Shown: piece by piece, positions 1 to 13,610 of the stretch
Layout: the number at the start of each line of letters is the position of its first letter
Position numbering within the stretch: the stretch's first letter is position 1
Source of the DNA: Phoebastria nigripes
Taxonomy: Eukaryota; Chordata; Aves; Procellariiformes; Diomedeidae
Reading direction: 5' to 3'
Assembly: GCA_035582835.1 (NCBI GenBank)
Contig: JAYKAV010003110.1
Coordinates: 1,693,794-1,757,793 of the forward strand
Length of the DNA stretch: 64,000 bases
The notes under the pieces: model-generated
The model's database searches: none
What the model saw: only the letters and a program-made list of their open reading frames with translations
What the model was told of the DNA's origin: nothing
Translations under genes and position numbers: made by a program

Positions 1-3000
1 ATATTCTTTATGCAGTCAAATTTAAGATTGAGAACTATCGAACTGCATAATACTAACCTACCATTTACTAAGTTTGCATTCATCTATTTGAATTACTTAC
101 ATTGAACACCTCTCTGTCCAGTTGATGAGTAGAACCAATAATTTCAAGGATGTTACTTTATGATTTTGTTATATGACTACACAGTCCCAACTTTTTTTTC
201 AGTAATACTGAGATTGGACAAACCTGCTTGCATATTGAAAGAGATCCCATGCAGTGCAGTTTCTGTTGAGGAGCACATGAAGAGAAGTTGGCGCAGTAGC
301 TGATCTGGGTTATTTAGTCAAAGATGACAGTGATGAGGCCAATCTGAAACATATAATTCTGCTCAAATACAGACCATGTTGGATTTTCATAGAGTCATTC
401 ATTCGACAAATGACTCACGACTGTGACTAGTATTCTGACTTATCCATTTAATATGAGACTCCTTTGGCCCCTACCTTATTTTCTTCTGTCCTGCTACTCA
501 TCTTTCATAGAGGGCTTTAGGAAGAATAAGGCAAAGAGATTAACTATCCAGGCACTATTCTGATGGCAGATGCCAAATAAGAGCAGAGTTGAAGAAGCCA
601 GTAGCTGGTTCAATGGGGACTCTGGATGTCTCCCCACTTGACAACACACGGGCGAGTTGTGGTGTGTGCAGGTGGAACAGCCCCACCACAATGCTCCTGT
701 ACTTGCTTAGACCCTGGCCACCACTTTAGTCCACGTACACGAGGGCTGGATTAAAGCGGTAGCTTGCCCTGGGTACAAAATAAGCTGCAGTTTTGATTTC
801 ATGCTTTTGCAGGACACTGCTTTTCCATAACTGCTTGTATTAACAGGGTGCTGGCAGAGTGACCCAAGCCTGGTGTGCTGAGTCCTAAAGTTGGAGGGGA
901 GCCCACCATACTACGTCATGGCCACAGAATATATTCCTTAGGGAATATACTATACCTATACTCAAGGGAGATCCTCCGAAAGGAGCGCTCCTGAGGCACG
1001 GCCTACATGATCACTCTCCCTCCTCCCACAGATCCAGGGACAGGTGGACACCTCTGTCCCATCATGCCCATGCTGGGGCCTCACACCCAAGAGAAAGTGA
1101 GATACTGAGGGAATTTCTACATTTCTTAAAAGTCAGGCACTCATAAATGTGTTTGGTTTATATAAGGCATGCACGTAGAGCAGAACTAAAGGAAAAACAA
1201 CTTAAAAGGTGGTAAATCCAGTGTGTGCTTTGGTCTTGCTGGCTTTGGAAGACTTAGGACAGATGGAAAGTTAGTAGGATTGTTACCGTACAGTTGCTAA
1301 GCTAGGAATTAGCAAGGAAGAAAATGTAAACCTTTTTGTTACTGGTACCAATTTAGCACAACAATTGATAGAATGAAATTGTTAAAGATTCAGTAACTTG
1401 TGAATTAAGAACTGAAAATTATTTCAGTTGTAATTTCCAGTCATCCAAGAAGTTCCTAAACAAAAAGCAAAGGCAAGACTTTAGAATCCTAAGACCACCT
1501 TCACACATGGAAGTTATAGTACCTGAGACCTCATTCAGTACAACCCCACAGTGTGGACAGAGATATAATGTTGTAAAAATGCATATATCCACATTATTTA
1601 TTGTTCTATAGGAACACTTTCTAGTGATGCAATTTATTGTTATGCATCTCTAAATGTACCCATGTTTAAGGCTGAATTGGTATAAATATCTCAGGCTAAA
1701 ATACTTTTTAAGTTTGCACCCTAGTTATCACAATTACAGAATGTCATAAAAAATTGTATGTAAATCTAGCTTTACAGAGACAGTAACACTTAAAACAGCA
1801 TACTGACCATCCTGTTGTCCCCAGAAATCAGAAAGTTACTTTTAACCGCAAGCCTTCTTTAGGGCAAAACAAAAGGTCACCTACAGCTCTGCCTAGTCCC
1901 TAATGGATGCCACGGGTTAGACCCCTCCTTTAAAAAAAGCTTTCAGTTACACTCAGTACCACTGACTCATCTGAGGTCCAGTGACAGAACTGCAGCTAAT
2001 AATGAGAAAAAGGAGAAAGTGTGCAAGACGGTTCTTTTATACCTTATCTCTGTAAGTACCCCCACTAAAGTCAGTACCAAGGAGAAAGGTTTAAAAGGTC
2101 AGATCAGGTTTAAAAATGCCCATGCCTTCCCATCACTGCCCTGAACTACCTTGATTTTTGTTTTCCCATGTCTGTGAGTGGGTGTGTTGTGCCTCTGTGA
2201 CAAAACTAAATTTCAGTGAGAGAATTTCCTGCTTCGTAGATAGTTTTTTAACCATGCAAGGCATATGCGTGACCTCGATTCTCCATTTCTTGCCTGTTGT
2301 GCAACTGAGAGTTTAGCAGCAAAAGGAGTTACAACCTCAGCATTAGCTAATACTTGTGCATATTGCATGCGCACATGCTTGGATAAAAATGTTTAACAGC
2401 TGACATAAGTTGAAATAAAACACTTTCCCCCCCACAAATAATACTTCATTCACACAGTCTGAACGAATCTCCTGGCAGGAGGACAATTTGTCGTAAAAAT
2501 CGGGAGGAGGAAAGGGAAAGGTATGCCAGGAAACACAGCCCGGGCCTGTGCCGATGGTCAGATTCTCGATGAGTTCCACAACAGCCTGTGACTACAGCCC
2601 ATCTCTGAGGCCAAAACATACAAATTCTTCTTAACGTTCACATAAAACCTGGTTACAAAAAGTTGTGACTTTCCAAATGACTTTGCAGAAGCAAACAGAA
2701 GCAGTGACCTGCCGGCTGGCAAAGCTCAGTGCGACTGTGTTAATAGTAAATGCTGCCAGAGAAGTTTTATTCGCTGCCGTCAATTTGTATCTTAGTGCTA
2801 GGCCAACGCTGCCACCCCGGCGGGCATCAGCTCCGCAGGCTGGCCCATCAGTGCGGTTTGGACAGAGTTTGGCGCCCACTGTGGGATCTGGAAGAAAAAC
2901 GCTTTCGGGAACTATGCGTTTTCTGATGAGTCCAGAAAACAGTCCAGTCCTCTGGTGGAGGAGGCCAGAGCCGCTTCTATGCCAGCCAGTTTTTAACAGC

Positions 3001-3100
3001 CAGGGCACCGCCGCAGTGCCTGCGTGACAGAGGGAGCTTCCACACTCGCAGCTTCCCTGAGGAAGGGCTGGGCATCTGGCTGTTTTCATGCCCCTCCTCG
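1..3100. other. Non-coding stretch, no supported exon
   Basis: AT-rich DNA without a convincing exon, repeat or RNA gene on either strand. Short open frames exist, for example on the minus strand at 2343-2579 and 2631-3089, but I recognise no protein family and see no clear pair of splice sites. If the 3.2-3.8 kb island is the promoter of a leftward gene, this stretch is its first intron. That is inference. Confidence 0.5.
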
Positions 3101-3179
3101 TCGCTTCATCTCTGCCTAAACCATGAGCAGCTCAGCATTGGTGTGGCGACAGGGACGTCCACCCACCAAGGGGCCTCGA

Positions 3180-3760
3180 GTCCCTCCAGCTGCCAGCACA
3201 GTGCGCGTCTGGGCGGCGGGCGTCAGGGAGGAGGCCAGGCTGGCAGGGCAGGCCGCTGCCTGAGGCTCTTCTTCCCCTGGGCGCCAGCCTTGTCAGCAAC
3301 CCTGCGGCGGGCGGGCCGGAGGCAGGCGGCCCGGCCGGGGCGCCCCCTGGCGGCGGGGGGCGCGGCCGCAGCCGGCGCTGCGGGGTCTCTGCATGGGCAA
3401 TGGCGGCCGGAGGACGGAGGCCCTCGCAAGCCGCTCATTAGGGGCAGCCTCGTGGCGGGCGGACGCGCTCACCTGTAGATAAGGCGGCTGGTTAAAGCTT
3501 AACCCGAGTCGGCGGGAGGAGGTGTTTTAGGGAAAGCTCTCACAGTTTGTCCGCCCCGTCTTCCAGGGGGTGCGCGGGAGGCTGAAAGTCACGGCTCCCC
3601 AGGCGGGCTGCCTGAGGAGGAAGGCTTGGGGTTGCAGCTGCTGCGGAAAGGCCACATAGTCCGTCACTTCGACCTCCTCCACGTGTCTGGCGTGTGTCTC
3701 CAAATGGCGGGTTGGGAGCCTGGGCAGCCGCCGGGGCTGGCACCAGCCCCACTGCGACAG
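3180..3760 (-). promoter_or_regulatory. CpG island promoter, probably of a leftward gene
   Basis: GC- and CpG-rich island in an AT-rich background, densest at about 3200-3480, with a NotI-type GCGGCCGC around 3361 and YY1-like AATGGCGGCC at 3399-3408 and AAATGGCGG at 3702-3710. Reading the minus strand, a strong splice donor (ACAG|GTGAGC) ends a possible first exon at 3473. This suggests transcription to the left, out of the window. In vertebrates BAZ1A lies beside SRP54, is transcribed away from it and has a long first intron, so BAZ1A is my best guess. No BAZ1A coding exon is visible, so this rests on synteny only. Confidence 0.5.
3473..3760 (-). other. Candidate first exon of a leftward transcript (5' end uncertain)
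   Basis: On the minus strand the sequence ends in CTACAG followed by GTGAGC at 3472, a near-consensus donor, immediately beside the CpG island. The 5' limit is not determined and 3760 is only a guess. It would be a 5'UTR exon, since no in-frame coding sequence is recognisable. It could be BAZ1A exon 1 or a non-coding RNA exon. Confidence 0.3.
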
Positions 3761-6700
3761 TCGTGCACAGCGGCCCACCATGAAGTAGGTCACCCCCTGC
3801 CTGAGGGAGGCGCATGTCCCTTTCCACCTTTTAGACCTTTGCCGAAATTGGGTAGGAAGTGTCTTTTGGCTCCAAGCCATGTGAAAGCTTTGAAGCACGT
3901 GGGTTACGGGCACTGGGTTTGGCCGCCCCTTCAGTCAATGGTGAAGCAGCAGCACTGGGTTCGGCACCGCAAGCTGCACTATTCCCCGTACACCAGCCAG
4001 ATCACGCCCAGCACTCAGCATTGGTGCACGGTCTATATAAAACCGCTCAGAAGTTAAGAGGTCCTTCTGCTGAGAGTCGTAAAATGTAATCAGTTCCAGT
4101 GGGGGTCGAACAACAAAATGCTGCTGGGAATAATTTGGACTTTGTTTCTTCAGTTAAACCAGAATTAATCTGTATAACTAGTCTTTCATATTTCCATGGT
4201 GTATAGACCTTGTGCATGTGACCATCCTTTTCTGTAAAATTAAGTCTGTCCCTTCTGTCCCTTTATTTTATACACTACCAATTCTTAAGGATTTAGGGAA
4301 GGATAAAAGACCCTGTAAATTGTTACGGTTTCACAGTGTTAGGGAATGCAGGAGGGAACTTTCCTCACACCTCTTTTTTTTGACACAGCCTACTCCTAAA
4401 TCCTACACTCTTAGATGTATCGTGAGCTTTGCATGCAGACCAGACCATGAACTAGTTTAACTAGAGTTATTTTGGCATCAGTTTAGCTGCTGTGGTGGGA
4501 ACTGTCAGGTGGACACACTGAGAAACAAGGTATAAACATTATATTAGCACATTAACACAAGGTTTTAAAGGTATTTAGTTAAGCAGGCGTAAAAAGTGAT
4601 CTAGATGAGCCAGCGCAAGCTTTGTGCATAGACTAGTTTTAGCATTATTTGGAATTAAGTTCCTTTTGTCTGGAGTTTGCCTGTGTAGGAACTCTGCCTA
4701 ATTCTGTATCAGATGACTGGTGTAAGTATATACTTGTCCCACCAAAGGCAGATTTGCCTTGAAGTATCTGAAATATGTGATATAATATGCTTTCCTCCTA
4801 TAGTATTAGTAAAGCTAAAAATCCAGCCCTATCAGCTGACTTACACGCTATTTTCTTTATACTTAAATGTAATTTATTAATTCCTTTTAGATAGTGACAG
4901 TCATGTATTTCAAGACATAAGTATTTTCCCCATATGAGTATGTTCCAAAGCCTTTGCAAAAGGTCTGTGAGAGGAAAAGCTCATTAGTGTGATTGAACTT
5001 CTAAAGTAGTTAAAGGTAGACTGAGCAGTAAGATGAAAAAGTATCCAGAAGGAGGGAATGTTACCCCACTAAGTTCAATCATACTAAAATTACTCTTTAG
5101 TTCATTATGAAACCTGATTATTTTTTCCTAATAAAAATAATATGGATGAATATGATCTGCAGTTTTTCTCAAAGAGTAAGTGAACACACACACACACAAA
5201 CCCCTTGTGGGCAGGATCTTTAAAGATTCAGTGGTGTTCAGTATGTCAAAACACTTAAGCAGCTGTAAGATCAGAACCCAAAGGCCTACAAGCAAGGATG
5301 CAGCACCTGGGAGGGTGATTAAGGTAAAGTGAAAAATGCTTACATGGGTCCTGTTGTAGTTGCTATTTAAATAATCCTATCTGAACTTAACCATTGTACT
5401 AAAAAATAATCAAGTCTTGCAGGTTACTTGCGCTTATGCAACTTGAAAACAAAATCTATCAGTTGAGCCAGGTCCTTGGCATTACTCCAACAGTTCAAAA
5501 CAGGTCTAGAGCCAGCTTAACTGCCCCGGCCATAACTATTTTCACTTCTCCAGGAACAGCTCTGCAGGGCATAGACCCACTGAGACAGCCTACAATTCCC
5601 TACTTCTGAACTCTGACTCCCAGAAAATAGGCAAAGAAACAACTGGCATGGGCAGCATGTACCCGCTCTGCAGTGCCTCTCTGCCTTGGGAACGCTCCCC
5701 CTGGGCAAGGAGCAGGTGATTAATTCTTTAAACAACAAAACAAGCCCCAAGATAGTTAAACAAAATGTTCACTGTACCTTTCATTTTTGTTCCTTTTTTT
5801 TTTTTTTTAAATTCTTCATCTTTGGAGATAAGATAGAATCAGCATTGAGAAATTATTATTTTTTAATGTCAACTGATAGGGTTGGGGCATGTTTGCTTTT
5901 CCTTGGTCTCTAGTGAATCAGCCCAGGTATCATTTTAGAGTTCCTCTTGCTTGTTTCATACAAACACGCTCTCAAGCTTCTGTCTGGTGAGGAAGTAATG
6001 AGAATTTGTGGAGTAATAAAAAAGAGTCAACATTTTACAATGTTGAAAACTGTTAATAATCAACATCAAAAGGCTTTAATCTGCTGACAGTCATATAGTT
6101 GATTTATACAACTGGCTGCCCTACTGGCTCTTCTTTCAGGCTAACTGGAGAGTACTCCGAGATATGTGTCTTTGTACAGTGATAACTCTAGAAGCATTGA
6201 GGTAGCAGCTATCCAAAGCAATGGGTTGAATCTGAAGGCCTGAGCAAGAAGTAGTCCAGGCAGTACGTTTGATTTTCCCAGGTTGATGTGAATGTATTAA
6301 GAGCAAAGGCACTGCCTCCAGGAGCAAAAAAAAAAAAAACAACCCCAAAACAAAATAGAACAAAAAAACAACCCTCTGTCTAGCAGTTGCCTAGAGCAAG
6401 GGGACAGAAATTTTGTTTTTGCGTTCCTGTTGCCTAGAGTCATGTAAAACCTTTGCCCTTTTACCACTAGCTACAAATCCTGGGGCTGACTGGGTATTGC
6501 CCTGTGTGAGAAGGAACAAGAAAGAAAAGAGAGAGAAAGAGCCTTTTGGGGCTTTGAATGGGCTTGAGGGCCAAGCACAGGGTTTGGGAACAAGAAATTG
6601 CTTACTGTCTGTTTATTTACAAAGACTTTAGAGGAAGGACTAGAGCTGGTACTACCCCTTTGTCCTCCTAATAGACACGCTAGTTCAAAGACTCCAATAA

Positions 6701-7137
6701 TAACTTCTAAAGCCAGGAAGAAAATGTTATTTTCCCCTTTTATGACAATCAGATGTTTTGTGGGAGGAACACTCAATGTGCATCTACGAGATAGGTGATG
6801 CCAGTTATGAGGAAAAGAGGACTTCAAACCCTCAAACTAAACTAGTTTGGTTGCCAGTACAGTAAGCAGCCTAAACAGTGCAGAGATAGGTTCACAGTCA
6901 TTTAAAGTGTAGTAGGTAACATATAAAAAACCTTATCTAGAGACACCATAAACTTGCAGGGCTTGCTTAGCAAAATGAAATGACGGCTAAGGTTCTCCAA
7001 ATGCGGGCTAGTCTCTTTCCAGGTTTGACTGCGAAGGGAACAGAACAAGGACACCTGAAAGAGATGCTGATTTCAGACGGTTTAAAGCTGCTTCACTGGC
7101 ATAAGTGATTATCATGTCCTGTCCTCTGTTTCCGCAG
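3761..7137. other. Intergenic stretch, nothing supported
   Basis: AT-rich DNA with a short AC run near 5184, a T-run near 5793-5808 and an A-run near 6327. I see no exon, RNA gene or clear transposable element. Open frames here are short and show no family resemblance. Confidence 0.5.
5184..5198. repeat. Short AC dinucleotide repeat
   Basis: About seven AC units. A simple microsatellite. Confidence 0.8.
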
Positions 7138-7246
7138 GTGCATGAAACCCTGTTTCAAAGAAGGATCTTCATCAGCACCATATTTTGGAAGGTCGGGCAG
7201 CACAGCAATGAAAACATGACAGACAAAAAATTAAAAGGCAACACAG
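7138..7246 (+). other. Candidate internal exon of an unknown transcript
   Basis: The block has a pyrimidine-rich acceptor (CTCTGTTTCCGCAG) directly before it and a donor (ACACAG|GTACCT) directly after it. Its 109 bases are open in one frame throughout, 36 codons starting VHETLFQRR, with an ATG at 7225-7227 in an AACATGA context. I do not recognise the peptide. It may be an exon of a long non-coding RNA running rightward from the 3.2-3.8 kb island, a coding exon of an unknown small gene, or chance. No partner exon could be fixed. Confidence 0.3.
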
Positions 7247-10200
7247 GTACCTGTTTGAAAATACTCTTTTCGTCATTTTAGCACTCACCTTCTCTTAATT
7301 TGCTCCATCTCCTTATCGCTTTGCGTGAACTTTGTCTCATGAAAAGATAAGAAAAAGATTATGCACTAAATGATTCAGCTGACTCCCTATTCTGACACTC
7401 TGCAAGGAAAGTGGTGTATAAATGTTATTTGTACAAGGTGAATTTCACCTTGCTTTTCACTGCCCGATTTAAAAAATATTAGATTTATAACATTTCTGTT
7501 CATGTTGCCCTTTTCAGCTTGTTGGTTTTTTTCTTTTATATCTTTGAACATGTTACAGTTTCCTAGAATTTCTAGTTCCAGAATAATTTAGATCTTTAGG
7601 AAAAATAAATTGCTAGTATTACTTTAAGTGCATCCTTATCAATCAGAAACACAGCTCAGCGTTGGACTGTCGTATTCAGTTTTACAGCAGTAACGTACAT
7701 CAAAAGTTAGCTTGCTCTGATGTTATAAGAAGTTTTTGGGCGAGAAAGAAGTCACAGTTCCTTGGGATATTTATAGTATTTAAGAATGCTTTTAAGTAAC
7801 TTGTAATGGTGGATGCCATCGGGTACTCTGTCATAAGTGGTTTTCTTATTCATAACAAGTAATGCATATTATGGTATGTCTCAAGCTAGGCCCACATTAA
7901 ACTTCACAGAAAAAATAAAGACCATGTCTGTATTACTGTATGAATTCCATTTGGATTTTGTTAATGCCACATTGTATTTTGATTTTTGTTTTGAATAGAG
8001 CTCTTAAGTGGGGTTTTTAGCCATCAGTTTGGTAGTATAACACATGATGGACTTCAATGGTTTATGTTTAAAGCTCCAACACAGGTATCGATGGCACACG
8101 CTGAATGATGTTACCATGGGGTAGAAAATGGACTTGTTACAACAGGACTAACCCTTGAATGGCTTGGGCAAGAGGCCCACAGAGTGAGATTCCTGCTCTT
8201 CCAGGTGCTGGCCCCTTTCTTCCTTTCACAGGAGGCTACCTCCTCCCACCTCTACTATGCAGCCTCTCCCCAGGAGTGCATTCTCTTCCCCCAGGGTATG
8301 TGGTTGTGGATTGCTGCCCCAGCAAACAGGGAGATGGCTACAGCACATCCTGGCTTGGGTTAGAGGAGCAAGAGGGACTTGGAGGACCATTGGGAACTCA
8401 GAAGGGCTGGGATACCAGTTCTGAGATCTAAACAAGCTCCCACTGCTCCAGAAGGATCCCAGATGTGGAGCTAACCGTTGGCAATGCACTGGAAAGACAG
8501 TTAGGAATTATTGACCTGTAAGTGATAGAATCAATTCACAACACAGTAAGTCTTCCTAGAATAGGACCAGGCCACATTCTAACAAAAATTGCCAGATTTG
8601 ACCAGATTTAATGTTTCATTCGGGCTTCTCCAGACTAGAAAGCCCCACTCCCTTGGAAATGACAGTGGCTTCTCACACTACATGTGTGAGGCTCCTCGCA
8701 CTACTACAGGAGTTTCTACCTTCTTTCAAACAACACATTTCTGTCCTGTATGCCCCAGTCCCACTTACTGTCTCTGGCCTTACCTTTGCTTCCAGCCCTG
8801 ATCCCTTCCAACTGCTGCTCTTAATCATCCAGTCATAAACATCCCTTTTAACATGTATTCTCAGCTGCCAGCTTGCTTTTCTTCTTCTAGAATGGCTGTG
8901 GTCATTGATTATTCAAAGTTGTACTGTAATTGGCAAGTAACAAGTGATTTCACAGCAGTTTAAAAACTTCCAAGAAAATAAAGTTGGAACTTCAGGGGCA
9001 TGTAGATAAAAATATTTATAGTCATTGTTAAATAGGTTAAAAAGTAGATCATTCTTCTTTTTATTTCTTCTCTTTCCTCTGCCATTTAACATCATGTGTG
9101 AGGATTTTCCTTCTGTTAAGTTACATAGCTGCCTTAAGCAGCACTTCTTTCCCTTCTCGTAAAAACCAAAGAAACTGGACTGAAAGCTTCTCACATGTTC
9201 TCAGCTGAGGCCTCTAATCCAAACTCCACTTAAGTACTGTTAGTATGATCCTCACTGGGAAGATGTAGTTCTGCTGATTTCTGGATTTTTTTCCTTGTTT
9301 TTTGTTTTAATACTTTTATGTAGAACTAAGCAGATAAGTGTCTGCGTGGTGTGCCTCGACATGCTACTTGAGTCACTCTGGCTTTGTTGAAGGACTGAAT
9401 TGACACCTGTCTTGGTTTACTGCTCTATTTGTAGCTGCTGAGTCCTGCCTACCACAATCGTTCCACAGCCTCATAACTCAACAACCTGTCCCTTTTCCTG
9501 TCAACACCGCATTTGTCTAAAGAATGCTGTTGACCAAACAAATACTTGCAGAGAGGATGAGACTGCTATTGCATGTGTAGCTTTTTAAAAAAGTCAATCA
9601 TCTGCTGAGGTGATGAGAATTTGGGGAATTCTGTGCTATAAATACACAGATGTTTATACTACATATATGGCTTGCTTGTAGGCAAAGCCAGCACTCAGGA
9701 GACTTTAGCATATATTGAGAAATATAAATAGGAGATGTTTAGTTCTGTCCTAGTGAATTATGTACGTGACACAGAGCCAGGGGATTCTGAGGATTATTTC
9801 TGAAAAGTCGAGTGTTCGAGTCCTACACCATTCCTAAATGCCCTAAGTGAAGCAGGGGCTGAAAGAAGAAAAGTCAGATTCCGGTGGCAAAGGAAATTTT
9901 TATATTGCGGCTAGCCTACCGTTTTCAGTTACTGCCTTTAATTATTCTTGAATTGTATCATATTAGGCATGGCTTATTCAGGTGTTTCTCAAGGGCAACG
10001 AGTGTTTTGTTTCAGCAAAGTGTAAGGGTTACCGAAAGAGTGACTCCCAGCAAGTAATAACTCAGTACAGAAATGTAGATTTGATTCAGAGGAAACTATT
10101 TTTAAGATGTGTCACCACTGACAGAACAGACTTTGGTTGGTATAAGCTAGTTATTAATGGCTTTCTGATGTTAGGCACGGTATAGGTCTGAATGTGATTA

Positions 10201-13200
10201 AGTTAGCAGGAATTCTGCCACTCTTTGGTGACAATGACGTTGAGTCCTGAACTGAAAAATAGGAACATCTTAGCAAGAGAGTAGCTATTCTGAATAATTA
10301 AACTAAAACATTAGAATATTTCAGGGCAAATGGAAAGAGCAGACCTTAGCATGAGTGATTAAAAAGAACTACAGTTGTTAAGATCTAATTATTATGCAAA
10401 GATTGAGAAGCTTAAAAAATCCCTAATGTTGCAGTTTACCATTATCAGCCTTTTGAATACCTTATTTTTAGGTGATGGCATGATTAACATCTAACTATGA
10501 AGGCAGCTCAAATTCCTTATAATACTGCTTTAGCTGTTAGTAATACTATCAGCCCTAGCAGAATCCCTAAACCTAGTTTACAGCATATTAGTACAGGAAT
10601 AATTTGTTTCTCAACTGTTACTTTGAAACATATTGATTTTTCAGCCTACACATGTTTTTACTTGTTTGTGATCTTATCTTATTCAAATTTCAGAACCACA
10701 CAATTCACCGCTAAGATAAAGAATGCAAAATTATCCACCCAGTTTGGCTTCAGACAAACAAATGCAACAAACAAAGGGAGTTGTATCCAAGCGCTATTTG
10801 CCTGTGTTCTTAATATTTCAATACTCTGTGGAAGAAAGCAAGTTGGGTAACAAGCTGTTTTGACTTCGTATCCAGTACACTTTCAGGTTTCTCTAGTCTC
10901 CAAAGCCAAGAATCCAGTCTGAAGATGCCACAAAGCTTCAGCATGCTTAAGGCAAGGCAGTGCCGTGCTTTTTTTCGATCTTTGTTGCCATACTTTGGAA
11001 TAAAATAAAAGTTTTGCTGTAGATAAAAAGAAAAGCATGTCTGAGACGTAACCTAAATCTTCTATGCCTATTCTATATATGATTTATGCTCAGAGAAAGG
11101 AACCTTGGGTTGGAGCTGGTTAGATTTGCTTTTTCTGCTGAAACAAGCTCTGAGCCTGAAGCGTTTCATTGGAAGCACCCTGCTTTGATGAACTTTGAGC
11201 AATCAAAGCTGAAGCCAAGCTCCCCAAAGCAGGGCACCGCACCAGCTGGGTCTCCGGTCTCCGACCCGCTGGCAAATGATTTGTGGAGACTCAGCATCCA
11301 AATCATCCATCTTGATACCGGCTGACACAACTTCCTCAAAGAGCAATTTGTGACTTTTCCAGGAAAATCTCAAGCCTCTTAAGTGTGGATGTTGGCCTGT
11401 GACTGTTGCTCTTGCTATCATGTAGGAAACGGGGTTAGCTTTGTAGAGAGCAGCCTCTTGATTACTCTGGGTTGTTAAACTGGCAGCTTGAAAGCAAGCC
11501 TCCCACAGCCCCAGAAACCTCCTCCCCAGAGTTAGCAAGCTTGACCTGCAGCCCTGTGAAGGACTGCACTTTCTAGCTAAGTAAAACTCTTTTTGATTCC
11601 TTGTCTTTTAGTGCGGTTTAATTTTGGAGCGACTTGTTTGTCCCCATCAGTACCAGGGAGGACAGGACCTGACTTTTCAAGTAACTTTTGTTTGTCCCCA
11701 GCAAGACTTGACACTTCTTGCCCATGTTATGCAAGGCTGTCCTACCCTACATGTGACAGAACTGTTTGGCAAGATCTACCACCACCTTTCTTTACAGACA
11801 GGGCCACTCTTTCAATCCTGACTGAATGGAAAGTGTTTGCCAATTTGTATGTGAGTTATTTTAATTTCCTCTGCACAGATCTGTAGAGTGCCTGCCTATA
11901 AATACCTGCTTACAGGGTGCTTGGGGAACCACTGTTTTCTCCAGGGACTAGGTTGTGTTTTCAAGTCATATCTTGCCATGGAAACAGGTAATGAAGGATC
12001 TGAATTGGATTTCTCTGCATCGACATCTCAGTCATTCATTCAACCAGGTGGCAAACCCTCATTACAGAATAAAGGCTGCAATCCAAGACTACAGTAAAAG
12101 CAGGACCCCAAAAACGAAGGGTTCACAGTTTAAAAGAGATAAGCAATCTTTTCCAAATCAAAATTAAGTAGTGCAGTGGTACCTACCGAATATGATAAGG
12201 CAATTTTCAAGTCTTACTATAAAAAGTTTTCCAGTCAATTCTGAACGCGTTTCAGAGTGGCCTATGAATTAAAAAATGTATATTAAAACAGAGACCAGAA
12301 TGTGTGACTGAATTCTGATTCAGTCTTTGCAACTGAATTCCAGACATCATAGAATGATTTTCAAGATGTTATTCAAAGCAATGGAATATATATTTGAAAG
12401 TGAGCTTAATCTTGCCCAGATTTTGCACAAAATCATTTGGAAATGTGTGCTATTGCATTTTTTCATTACACCTTAATCTGCTACAGTATTCAAAAAAGCT
12501 ATTGGAAATTAAAGGCTATGATGCTGCAAATATCACCATTAACTTTAATAAAACTACAGCATGTTATTAGGGGCTGCTAAATACCAAGAATTAATAAATA
12601 AAAGTTTTCTTAAAAGTCTTTGCTGAACCAATACAAAACTCTGTCAGCATTAACAATGAAATTGTTCAGATTTTGCAGGATGCTATTGAAACTATAATGA
12701 ATTTTTGAATATACAGATCAATCAAAACAACCAGTCAAAAAAATGAGGGTTTTGGGAAAGAGCAGACCTTTCTTTGACAATATACCACACTGAAATGCCT
12801 AGAACCCCTGCAATGGATGTAAAAGATTTTCTGTGGTACACCTCTCTGTGCTCTTGATCAGAACACGAGACAGAGAGTATTCCCAAAAAATTCACCATGT
12901 GTTTGACAGCCCTTTGTGAAGACTGAATAAAGACTTTAGAAATCTGAGTTTGTCCAGGCAGAGCACGCAGTTTCTATCAGCTTTAGTAAACCTTGTAATA
13001 AGTCTCATTGCATTATTTTAAAGATTATTTAAGAAACTTAATCTACAATAGTAGTTTACAGTACTGTCATTCCTGGGTAGGAATTACTAATTGCTTGGTG
13101 CTGTTAATATATGTTAGCTAACTGGAAAGTGTTGTGGAGATCAGAGAGAATGTCAGTAGAGAAATAATTTTCTTATCTTTTGCTTTGCTTAGCCCTTTTC

Positions 13201-13527
13201 CCTCTTTTGTGCAAAAGAGTAATGGTAACATTTCGTTCCTTACCCTCATTACTCCACGGAATTATTATTTTGTGTCTGATCATCATTCAGCCCAATTTGT
13301 ACCTCGCTCATGACGCTGGCCCAGTAAAAAGGGTGGCAGGAGCATTCAGCCAGAAGGTGAGGAAAAAAAGCTGCAGAAGGACTACCTAAGTGAAAATGGT
13401 TGAAAGTCAAAGGGAGGGCACATGTTTGACTTCCCAAAAGAAAATGCTGGTTTCTGTTGCAATGTTGGTTACACAATCACATAAGGTTTTATTTTTAAAA
13501 GCAAGTAAAAAAATTATAGTGCATCAG

Positions 13528-13610
13528 CTCCTCGACTGGTGTAAATCAACATGGTTTTATTGACTTTGATGGAGCTATGTCGATTTATACCAGATGAGGA
13601 TTTGGCCCAC
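13528..13610. repeat. Ancient amniote interspersed repeat with palindromic core
   Basis: Arms at 13536-13554 and 13575-13593 form an imperfect inverted repeat (16 of 19 positions: CTGGTGTAAATC against CTGGTATAAATC), followed by a GAGGATTTGGCCC tail. From general knowledge, this 'gtgtaaatc ... ggagctatgtcgatttacaccag' core is typical of a very old repeat family common in reptile genomes and decayed in birds. I cannot give a library name for it. Confidence 0.6.

Noticed and set aside
2343..3089. Minus-strand open frames near the left CpG island, one with an acceptor-like TCACAG before it
   Set aside because: They looked possible as a BAZ1A start exon but do not resemble it, and no donor follows.
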